Shown here one piece after another: positions 6,265-12,463 of a stretch of DNA of 25,009 nucleotides. Origin of the DNA: WJMT01 sp964611275 (GTDB lineage Bacteria; Acidobacteriota; Aminicenantia; Aminicenantales; Aminicenantaceae); contig CAZSZS010000218.1 in the NCBI GenBank assembly GCA_964611275.1, positions 1 to 25,009 on the forward strand, in the 5' to 3' direction. Position 1 is the stretch's first letter, and every line of letters starts with the position of its first letter. A model generated the notes under the pieces. The model had not been told where the DNA came from. It did no database searches and worked only from the letters and a program-made list of their open reading frames with translations. The position numbers and the translations under genes are program-made.

Positions 6265-8742
6265 ATGAGCAAAAACTCATCCTCTTCCCTAAATGCTGGG
6301 AAGGAAGAAAAAAAAACCATATCCGAATATCTGAAGGATCTAAAAACATCTGTCAATGGTCTATCCCAGAAAGAAGCGGAAAGTCGGCTTTCTCATTATG
6401 GATATAATGAGCTTGAAGAGAAAAAAGTCAATCCAGTTCTAAAATTTCTAAGCTATTTTTGGGGACCCATTCCCTGGATGATTGAAGTCGCTGCTGTCCT
6501 CTCTATTGTTGTTCGGCATTGGGCTGACTTTGGAATTATCAGTATCCTTCTCTTCGCTAATGCTGTTGTTGGTTTCTGGGAAGAACATAAAGCTGACAAT
6601 ACTATCACCCAGCTCAAAGCCAAACTTGCTCTAAATGCACGAGTAAAACGGGATGAAAAATGGATTTTGTTACCTTCTCGCAAGCTTGTACCTGGAGACA
6701 TCATCCGTCTACGAATCGGAGATATTATTCCAGCTGATGTCATATTGCTCGAGGGCGATCCTTTGCAGATAGATCAATCAGCCCTGACTGGAGAGTCTTT
6801 GCCTGTATCCCGTAAAGAAGGTGATGAAGCCTATTCGGGTTCAATCGTCAAGCAGGGAGAGATCAATGCTTTGGTTCATGCCACCGGTAAAAAGACCTAC
6901 ATGGGAAAAACAGCGCACTTGGTGGGAGAAGTGAAAAAAGTTAGCCATTTTCAGCGGGCTGTTTTAAAAATAGGAGATTATCTTATTGCGGTTGCTTTAG
7001 CTTTAGTGATTCTTATTCTGACTGTAGCTCTTTTCAGGGGTGATAATGTTATCACCGTCCTTCAGTTTGTTCTTGTTCTGACGGTTGCAGCTATTCCAGT
7101 AGCGATGCCTACTGTTTTATCGGTTACAATGGCGGTAGGTGCACAAGTGCTGGCTAAAGATCAGGCGGTTGTAAGCCGTCTAGCTAGTATAGAAGAGCTC
7201 GCAGGAATAGATATCCTCTGCTCAGACAAAACAGGCACTCTAACTCAGAACAAACTCAAATTAGGTGATCCTTATTCTATTGAAGGAATCGATCCAGACC
7301 AGCTTATATTTGATGCAGCATTAGCTTCGAGAGAAGATGATCAGGATCCGATCGACCTTGCGATAATCAGGGAAATAAAAGATCAAGATCTTTCAGCCTT
7401 CATAATTTTGCATTTTGATCCCTTTGATCCGGTTAAAAAACGCACAGTAGTACAGGTGAAAGATACTTCAGGCAATGTGTTTAAGGTAAGCAAAGGTGCG
7501 CCTCAAGTCATCCTTGAAATGGCAGAAAACTCAGAACAGATCCGTTCAGATTGTGAAAAGAAGATAGAAGAATTTGCAAAGCGTGGTTATCGCTCTTTAG
7601 GAGTTGCTCGTACGGACATCCAGAATAAATGGAAATTTGAAGGGGTGCTTCCTTTATATGACCCCCCAAGAGATGATTCGAAGGAAACAATAAAGAATGT
7701 TCAAGATATGGGAATAGATGTGAAAATGGTAACCGGAGATCAGGTAGCTATCGCTAAGGAAATCTCCCGGCAGATGAGACTCGGAACCAATATTCTCAAT
7801 GCCAGCCTTTTTTCAAAGACTAAACCCCATCAATCCGGGCAGTTGGCTGATTCGATTGAAAAGGCAAATGGATTTGCTCAAGTTTTTCCTGAAAATAAAT
7901 ACCACATTGTGGATATCCTTCAAAGCAGGGAACATATTGTTGGCATGACAGGAGATGGGGTAAACGATGCCCCAGCTTTGAAAAAGGCAGACGGAGGCAT
8001 TGCGGTTTCTGGAGCTACAGATGCGGCCCGCAGTGCCGCTGATATTGTGTTGCTGTCCCCAGGGATCTCTGTTATTCATAAAGCCATAAAAGAGAGTCGA
8101 AAGATTTTCCGCCGGATGACAAATTATTCTATCTATCGCATTGCCGAGACAATAAGGGTTCTTCTTTTCATGACTCTTTCTATTCTTGTTTTTAATTTTT
8201 ATCCGGTCACTGCTGTGATGATAGTTCTGCTGGCTTTGCTGAATGATGGTGCCATATTGTCCATTGCTTATGACCGGGCACACTATTCTAAAAAACCTGA
8301 GAAATGGGATATGCATGTGGTACTGGGGATCGCAACAATCCTCGGTATCACAGGGGTTGCTGCATCATTCGGAGCTTTTTATCTGGCAAAAAGGGTTTTG
8401 CAATTAAGTCCTGAGACCATTCAAACTCTAATTTATTTGAAATTATCGGTTGCAGGCCACTTAACCATATTTGTCACTAGGAACAAAGGTCCTTTCTGGT
8501 CCTTCCGGCCGTCTGCTATCCTCTTGGTTGCAGTCCTGGGGACTCAAACGCTAGCTACTCTGATAGCTGTTTTCGGATTGTTCATGGCTCCTCTTCCTTT
8601 AAAATGGGCGCTACTGGTTTGGGGATACGCGATTATCTGGTTTTTTATAAGTGATTTCGTAAAAATTCACGCCTTTAAAATATTTGATCACCACAGAGCA
8701 CTTCTTTCTATGAAAAAAAGTGCAAAGCAAAAATTTATATAA
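6265..8742 (+). CDS. P3A-type (plasma-membrane-like) proton-exporting P-type ATPase
   Basis: 825 residues. Shows the full P-type ATPase set: TGES (175-178, actuator), IPVAMPT (277-283, M4), phosphorylated Asp321 in CSDKTGTLTQ, MVTGD (~488-492) and TGDGVNDAP (562-570). The N-terminal cation-ATPase domain, short loops and the M6 segment LLNDGAILSIAYDR with Asp661 match the P3A H+-ATPases of plants, fungi, archaea and some bacteria; in plant AHA2 the equivalent Asp684 is the proton acceptor. It probably pumps H+ outward using ATP. A GAGGGAAG site precedes the ATG. The C-terminal autoinhibitory region of plant enzymes is absent. Transport of another cation is not excluded. Confidence 0.9.
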   Translation: MSKNSSSSLNAGKEEKKTISEYLKDLKTSVNGLSQKEAESRLSHYGYNELEEKKVNPVLKFLSYFWGPIPWMIEVAAVLSIVVRHWADFGIISILLFANAVVGFWEEHKADNTITQLKAKLALNARVKRDEKWILLPSRKLVPGDIIRLRIGDIIPADVILLEGDPLQIDQSALTGESLPVSRKEGDEAYSGSIVKQGEINALVHATGKKTYMGKTAHLVGEVKKVSHFQRAVLKIGDYLIAVALALVILILTVALFRGDNVITVLQFVLVLTVAAIPVAMPTVLSVTMAVGAQVLAKDQAVVSRLASIEELAGIDILCSDKTGTLTQNKLKLGDPYSIEGIDPDQLIFDAALASREDDQDPIDLAIIREIKDQDLSAFIILHFDPFDPVKKRTVVQVKDTSGNVFKVSKGAPQVILEMAENSEQIRSDCEKKIEEFAKRGYRSLGVARTDIQNKWKFEGVLPLYDPPRDDSKETIKNVQDMGIDVKMVTGDQVAIAKEISRQMRLGTNILNASLFSKTKPHQSGQLADSIEKANGFAQVFPENKYHIVDILQSREHIVGMTGDGVNDAPALKKADGGIAVSGATDAARSAADIVLLSPGISVIHKAIKESRKIFRRMTNYSIYRIAETIRVLLFMTLSILVFNFYPVTAVMIVLLALLNDGAILSIAYDRAHYSKKPEKWDMHVVLGIATILGITGVAASFGAFYLAKRVLQLSPETIQTLIYLKLSVAGHLTIFVTRNKGPFWSFRPSAILLVAVLGTQTLATLIAVFGLFMAPLPLKWALLVWGYAIIWFFISDFVKIHAFKIFDHHRALLSMKKSAKQKFI

Positions 8743-8786
8743 CCTGAAAAGGATATAGTTTTCCGCTGCATAAATATTTGAAGGAA

Positions 8787-9176
8787 CTAAGTGCGATTAA
8801 TATATCCGATTATTAATACACCTATAAAAATGATTAAGAGCAGCAAAAAGGAAATGCTTATAAGCACTTCGATCGATTCCTCTTCTTTTATGGTATCTTT
8901 TTCGGCAACATCAGAAGGAGAGGCATGTAGAGCGGATACTGTTTCTAAGACGAGGGACAATATCAAAGCGACTATGAAAAATGACAGCCAATAAATTCCT
9001 AAAAAAGCCGGTCCTACTGGAGTTATCCAGACTCCCCCGGCCCATGAAGCAAACAGGAGAATAAAAAAAATTGTTATAATTTTTTTCCATGATCTGTGCT
9101 TCTGTCTGGATGCCACTAATACTATAGTAAAAAACAGGGAAATTATAAGGGCAATTAAAAAGTCTCCAAAAATCAT
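8787..9176 (-). CDS. Small integral membrane protein of unknown function
   Basis: 129 residues with about four hydrophobic segments (near 4-21, 33-50, 55-80, 105-126) and a short charged loop (DVAEKDTIKEEES) between the third and fourth. AAGGAGTG before the ATG supports the start. It is convergent with the P-type ATPase, with a 44-base gap and no obvious terminator. I recognise no family. Confidence 0.7.
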   Translation of the reverse strand: MIFGDFLIALIISLFFTIVLVASRQKHRSWKKIITIFFILLFASWAGGVWITPVGPAFLGIYWLSFFIVALILSLVLETVSALHASPSDVAEKDTIKEEESIEVLISISFLLLLIIFIGVLIIGYINRT

Positions 9177-9206
9177 GTATCACTCCTTACTTGCTATTGT
9201 TGAACT

Positions 9207-9224
9207 GACATAAACAGATATGTC
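9207..9224 (-). promoter_or_regulatory. Inverted repeat upstream of the small membrane protein
   Basis: Arms GACATA and TATGTC around a 6-base centre, about 30 bases before the start codon of the gene at 9176. The surrounding ~160-base gap is AT-rich and holds nothing else I can name. Operator function is a guess. Confidence 0.25.
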
Positions 9225-9338
9225 GTTATTACCGATTAGAGGATGATTTATATTTTAGTACAATTATTAGGATTAATAAAATATTTAATTTTTGTCTAGA
9301 TTAAAGAAATAGTTCTACTGTTGGCTTAGTTTCAAAAA

Positions 9339-9479
9339 TCATTTATCTTCGTTAAGCTGGAGAACTTCTTTGATCTCTGTGATCCTTTCCTCCTGGGATT
9401 CTTTCTCTGATCTGTTGAACTCTTCGATCAATTTCCGGGCAGCATTTTCTATTCCGAATTCTATAAAGCTCAAGGTCAT
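9339..9479 (-). CDS. Small hypothetical protein (46 aa)
   Basis: Reads MTLSFIEFGIENAARKLIEE, then a charged helix-like tail with RSEKESQEERITEIKEVLQL. The amino-acid pattern looks like a real helical protein. The frame could be extended to 72 residues, but the extra part is the antisense of the phosphohexomutase remnant; the inner ATG at 9479 has a GCAGGAG 7 bases upstream and is preferred. Function unknown. The start region overlaps the edge of a pseudogene on the other strand, so a chance ORF is possible. Confidence 0.4.
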   Translation of the reverse strand: MTLSFIEFGIENAARKLIEEFNRSEKESQEERITEIKEVLQLNEDK

Positions 9480-9645
9480 AGTGAACTCCTGCGGAGGGGC
9501 CGCTTCTCCATATGTAAAAAATCTCCTCGAAAAAATGGGCGCGAAAGTCCTCTGCATCTACGGCCTATTATCCAATGGATTCCCAAGAAAACCGGAATCC
9601 CTGTCTCAAAACATAAAGGATCTGTGCGCATCCGTGAAAGAACAT
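9466..9645 (+). pseudogene. Phosphohexomutase (GlmM/ManB-type) internal fragment
   Basis: In frame, the strand reads LKVIVNSCGGAASPYVKNLL, then EKMGAKV, then NGFPRKPESLSQNIKDLCAS, then VKEHG. This corresponds to the domain-II start of phosphoglucosamine/phosphomannomutases (LKVVVDxxNGAAS ... LGAEV ... GxFPRxPEPxxENLxxLxxxVxxxGAD). The catalytic serine region and the metal-binding DGDxDR that should follow are missing: at about 9646 the reading passes straight into a transposase-like tail in the same frame. It is a ~60-codon fragment with no start and cannot be functional. Confidence 0.65.
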
Positions 9646-9767
9646 GGGGGAACTATGCGCATTGTTTCCTTTATTGAAGATCATAAAGTCACAGAAAAAA
9701 TCATCAAACATCTTAATCTGGCTTATAAGTCCACCCGGCTCCTCAAGCTCAGCCCTCTACAGCAGAT
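9646..9767 (+). pseudogene. IS91-type transposase C-terminal remnant (copy 4)
   Basis: Reads GGTMRIVSFIEDHKVTEKII then KHLNLAYKSTR. This is very like the end of IS91-family transposases (CPKCGG-MRI(I/V)xFIEDxxVIxKILxHL). The CPKC part is replaced by the phosphohexomutase fragment, which joins in frame at GG. The family assignment is by recall of the consensus. It leads straight into repeat copy 4. Confidence 0.6.
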
Positions 9768-10004
9768 AAGGAACTATCAGGATAAATGTGACATCTCTAA
9801 TCCTTTCGTTCAGGGACATGGGAAATCTCTGTTCTTTCTATGCCTCACTAATCCTCATTTTCTGGTGTTCTCTCCTGTTTGTGGGTTACTTGTTGACCGG
9901 ACGTGTTTTTTATGTGTATTATTAATGATGATGTCGCTTTGAGGATGGAAATTTGGTGAAACCGAGGAAAAATCACAATCAACAAAAAAAGAAATTCCTA
10001 TCCT
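9768..10004 (+). repeat. Repeat copy 4 (longest copy)
   Basis: Begins AAGGAACTATCAGG and aligns with copy 1 along its whole length (CTAATCCTTTCGTTCAGGG, TCTGTTCTTTC, GGGTTACTTGTTGACCGGAC) and with copy 2 in the right block (AATCACAATCAAC). Ends near GAAATTCCTATCC. Promoter TTGACC (9893-9898), 18 bp, TATTAT (9917-9922). The transposase tail directly upstream identifies the repeat as the 3' end region of the element. The start codon of the next gene lies inside this copy. Confidence 0.85.
9893..9922 (+). promoter_or_regulatory. Repeat-borne promoter driving the outer-membrane protein
   Basis: TTGACC, 18 bp, TATTAT, located 31-60 bases before the start codon. It is the only good promoter ahead of the gene. 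Confidence 0.55.
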
Positions 10005-10873
10005 CTAAGCTGTTAGGGATTGTCCTTTTGGTTTTTTGCTTTACAGCTTCCCTCTCTGCTCAGATTCAAAAACCGAGCACGCCGTTTACAATTGAAGTGG
10101 GTCTTAATTTTGGCCCAACGGTTGTGAACAGTATCGAGGAAAGCACCTATTATGAAGGCCCCTGGGACAGCGATTGGTTTTGGGATGTAGCTGAATCCGG
10201 AATGATCGTTCCTGAACTGAGCCGCCCATTGTGTTTTGGTGGGAATATCAGCTTGATCACCAGGATGGGCATCGGCGTTCAGTTCGCTCTGGATTATCAT
10301 TCCAACTCAGATATTACAGGGCTAAGCTCTTATTTAGGAACTGGAATTGACTTATCTATAGGGGGTTTCGGTTATACCACTGATTGGGATATCACAGGGA
10401 TGGCAAAATTGATGGTGCTGAGCCTGAATGTCCTTTACAAATATCAAGGTGGAGTGTTCAATCCCTGGTTTGCAGCAGGAGGATCCTATTACAGTGGGAG
10501 TCTGGAGATGGACTCTGTGTCTGGATTTGGATTTAGTTATAATACATGGTTTGATTATATTGGCATGCTGGAAGAAGTTGAAGAGGATTTAAGCGAGATC
10601 GGATTCAATGTTGGAGTCGGGGCAGATATCAGCTTCACACCGAATATTGCATTTACAGTTGAGGCAAGATATTTCATTTTCAAGAAGTATGAGTTGCTCT
10701 GGACGGCAGACGCAGGCGGAGAACACGAAATCTACGGTTACCATTCCGGGGCGATTACTTTTTCAAGTTCTTATGTTGATTGGATAAATGATCATATGGA
10801 TGACTTGATCACTCCGTTTGAGTTCAATCCCACTTTTCTGAAACTCGCCGTTGGATTTAAATTTTCCTTCTGA
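9953..10873 (+). CDS. Outer-membrane beta-barrel protein with repeat-derived N-terminus
   Basis: Up to 306 residues. The signal peptide has an unusually long basic n-region (KPRKNHNQQKKKFLSSK) then LLGIVLLVFCF and a cleavage site after SLSA. The mature part alternates aromatic/glycine strands (GGNISLITRMGIGVQFALDY, FNVGVGADISFTPNIAFTVE) and ends in FKFSF, the C-terminal Phe of outer-membrane barrels. Start is TTG 9953 or, more likely, GTG 9956, which aligns with the ATG of the micro-ORF in other repeat copies. Thus promoter, start and about 13 codons come from repeat copy 4, and the remainder is the truncated native gene. Barrel family not identified. Followed by repeat copy 5 and nagB. Confidence 0.75.
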   Translation: MVKPRKNHNQQKKKFLSSKLLGIVLLVFCFTASLSAQIQKPSTPFTIEVGLNFGPTVVNSIEESTYYEGPWDSDWFWDVAESGMIVPELSRPLCFGGNISLITRMGIGVQFALDYHSNSDITGLSSYLGTGIDLSIGGFGYTTDWDITGMAKLMVLSLNVLYKYQGGVFNPWFAAGGSYYSGSLEMDSVSGFGFSYNTWFDYIGMLEEVEEDLSEIGFNVGVGADISFTPNIAFTVEARYFIFKKYELLWTADAGGEHEIYGYHSGAITFSSSYVDWINDHMDDLITPFEFNPTFLKLAVGFKFSF

Positions 10874-10887
10874 TTGTTTTGTTGATT

Positions 10888-10915
10888 GAGCTTTTTTAAA
10901 CCGGTTGTATAATAT
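10888..10915 (+). promoter_or_regulatory. Candidate nagB promoter
   Basis: TTGAGC, a 16-base spacer containing AAACCGG, then a perfect TATAAT just left of copy 5's TATTAT. The degraded repeat seems to have gained a new promoter at its truncated edge. Coordinates are approximate to a few bases. Confidence 0.4.
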
Positions 10916-11019
10916 CCTTTTTTTGTGTGTATTATTAATGGTGAGGTTGCTTTGAGGGCGAAAATTTGATGAAAAGGAGGGAATATCACAATCAACAGGA
11001 AAAAGAAATTCCTATCCTC
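10899..11019 (+). repeat. Repeat copy 5 (left-truncated)
   Basis: Only the right half is present: CCGG, TTTTTTTGTGTGTATTATT, AATGGTGAGGTTGCTTTGAG, AAATTTGATG, ATCACAATCAACAGG and AAATTCCTATCC. The TTGACC box is replaced by AAACCGGTTGTATAAT; the TATTAT (10930-10935) is retained. It lies in the 166-base gap between the outer-membrane protein and nagB. Confidence 0.75.
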
Positions 11020-11025
11020 AAATAA
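10969..11025 (+). CDS. Repeat-encoded leader micro-ORF (copy 5)
   Basis: 18 codons beginning MKRREYHNQQEKEI, ending in TAA at 11023-11025, immediately before the nagB AGGAGG. A ribosome finishing here would stop on the nagB binding site, so coupling is plausible. Homologous to the micro-ORFs in copies 2 and 3. Confidence 0.35.
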   Translation: MKRREYHNQQEKEIPILK

Positions 11026-11039
11026 AGGAGGGCCTATAA

Positions 11040-11819
11040 GTGGAAATCATCATCCTCCCTTCATATGAAAAAGTGAGCCGGGAAATCTCCAACAGGATCA
11101 TTTCTGCTGTGCGCAAAAAACCCGATCTTGTTTTGGGGCTTGCTACGGGAAAAACCATGCTCGGCATCTACCAAATATTAGTCCAGGCCTATAAGAAAGA
11201 AAAGGTTGACTTCCGGAAAGTCAAAACATTCAATCTTGATGAATACATCGGATTCGACAGCGGCGATCCCGTAACATTCCATTCCTATATGAACAAAAAC
11301 TTTTTCTCGCAGGTGAACATCCCTCCGGAAAATATATTCATTCTACCCTCCAAGCCCACAAACATTGATACAGCCTGTCACATATTCGAAGAAGATATCA
11401 AAAAGGCAGGAGGGATCGATCTTCAGATCCTCGGTATCGGGAGAGAGGGACATATCGGATTCAACGAACCCTCGTCATCCCTTCAGGCCAGAACTAGGGT
11501 CAAAACACTGACCAAAACCACAATAAAGGATAATTTCGGGCTTAAAAAAGGGCCCCGGTTTGTCCTGACCATGGGAATCGGCACGATAATGGATTCTAAA
11601 GAAATCATCCTGGCTGCATCCGGAAAACAAAAGGCAGAGGCTGTGGCCGGAGCTGTGGAAGGCCCGATTTCAGCTTCCTGTCCCGCCTCCATACTTCAGT
11701 TCCACAAGCAAGCCAGAATCATCATAGATGAGAAAGCCGCCTCTCTTTTGAAAAGAAAAGACTATTACAAATGGGTGTGGAAACACAAAAATGAGGTCGA
11801 TGATGTCATCAAAGACTGA
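11040..11819 (+). CDS. nagB: Glucosamine-6-phosphate deaminase
   Basis: 259 residues, normal family length. Converts glucosamine 6-phosphate to fructose 6-phosphate and ammonia, in the cytoplasm. Motifs: LGLATGKTML (32-41, phosphate site), FNLDEYIGF with the catalytic Asp67, and GIGREGHIGFNEPSSS with His138 and Glu143. Glu136 stands where E. coli NagB has Asp141, a conservative change; other family members vary here. The start is GTG at 11040 with AGGAGG eight bases upstream. It ends two bases from the stop of a convergent gene. A phosphohexomutase fragment ~1.4 kb upstream hints at an older amino-sugar context, but that is speculative. Confidence 0.93.
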   Translation: MEIIILPSYEKVSREISNRIISAVRKKPDLVLGLATGKTMLGIYQILVQAYKKEKVDFRKVKTFNLDEYIGFDSGDPVTFHSYMNKNFFSQVNIPPENIFILPSKPTNIDTACHIFEEDIKKAGGIDLQILGIGREGHIGFNEPSSSLQARTRVKTLTKTTIKDNFGLKKGPRFVLTMGIGTIMDSKEIILAASGKQKAEAVAGAVEGPISASCPASILQFHKQARIIIDEKAASLLKRKDYYKWVWKHKNEVDDVIKD

Positions 11820-11821
11820 AT

Positions 11822-12463
11822 TTAGACCCTAAAGCCGTACAGAATGCCTATCCCGAATTCCAGCCCCCCTAGATTCACTTTGATGTCATTAACCTCGGCC
11901 ACGGCTCTGGAATAACGGAGAACCGCTCTTATTTTAATGAAATCAAACAGCGGAGGCTGATAATAGACTCCGGCTTCCACGTGAAATCCTGTTCTTCCTC
12001 CAGAAGAATCCCCCATAGAGCTTGTTTCTTTATACAGGATATAGTCAAGCCCTGTACCCAAGTACGGATGAAAATCACCTTTTTCCAGCATATACTTCCC
12101 TGTCAGCGTAATGGGAGTCATTGAAAAATTGGTAAGTATTCCAGTCTCAGTAGACTGACCGGACTTTGAAAACCCTCTTACTTCAAGAGATAAGCCTAAT
12201 AAAGAGCGATCACCCAATGAAAAAACATGGGATGCTTCCATTCCGATTATAGCTCTGGAAGGGCCGAATATTTGTTTGTATCTGTCTGAAGCCACTCTAT
12301 AGTTCCCGATGGTTAAACCGACCATGGTGTTGGTATCAAGAGAAATAGGTTCATCTTCCCGGGTTTCACTCTCCGTTTTTTGAGCCCATGCTTCGTTTCC
12401 GGGAATAAGGATAAAACAAACAATCAGCACGGCCATAAAAAGCAAAAAAACATCTCTTTTCAT
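11822..12463 (-). CDS. Exported outer-membrane beta-barrel-like protein
   Basis: 213 residues. Signal peptide cleaved after AWA (about residue 27). The mature part has amphipathic strands typical of small barrels (TMVGLTIGNYRV, SLLGLSLEVRGF, HPYLGTGLDYILY, TGFHVEAGVYYQPP, LEFGIGILYGFRV). The last residue is Val rather than Phe. The ATG overlaps the stop of the SGNH hydrolase gene by 4 bases (ATGA), so the two are translated together. Function unknown. Confidence 0.72.
   Translation of the reverse strand: MKRDVFLLFMAVLIVCFILIPGNEAWAQKTESETREDEPISLDTNTMVGLTIGNYRVASDRYKQIFGPSRAIIGMEASHVFSLGDRSLLGLSLEVRGFSKSGQSTETGILTNFSMTPITLTGKYMLEKGDFHPYLGTGLDYILYKETSSMGDSSGGRTGFHVEAGVYYQPPLFDFIKIRAVLRYSRAVAEVNDIKVNLGGLEFGIGILYGFRV

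Noticed and set aside
7813..8316. 167-codon minus-strand open frame within the P-type ATPase
   Set aside because: It is antisense to the conserved hinge and M5-M6 region; no ribosome site or recognisable domain.
9370..9942. 190-codon open frame on the + strand
   Set aside because: It is a chance continuous reading through antisense sequence of a small gene, a phosphohexomutase scrap, a transposase tail and the repeat; it has no ribosome site and no coherent domain.
1..11019. Repeat copies as a CRISPR array or tandem satellite
   Set aside because: Copies are 120-270 bases, diverged, spaced by 0.9-4.4 kb and joined to transposase scraps; there are no short regular spacers.
11160..11500. NagB Asp to Glu change as a sign of lost function
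   Set aside because: Glu136 is a conservative change at a position that varies among NagB proteins, and the other catalytic residues (Asp67, His138, Glu143) are intact.
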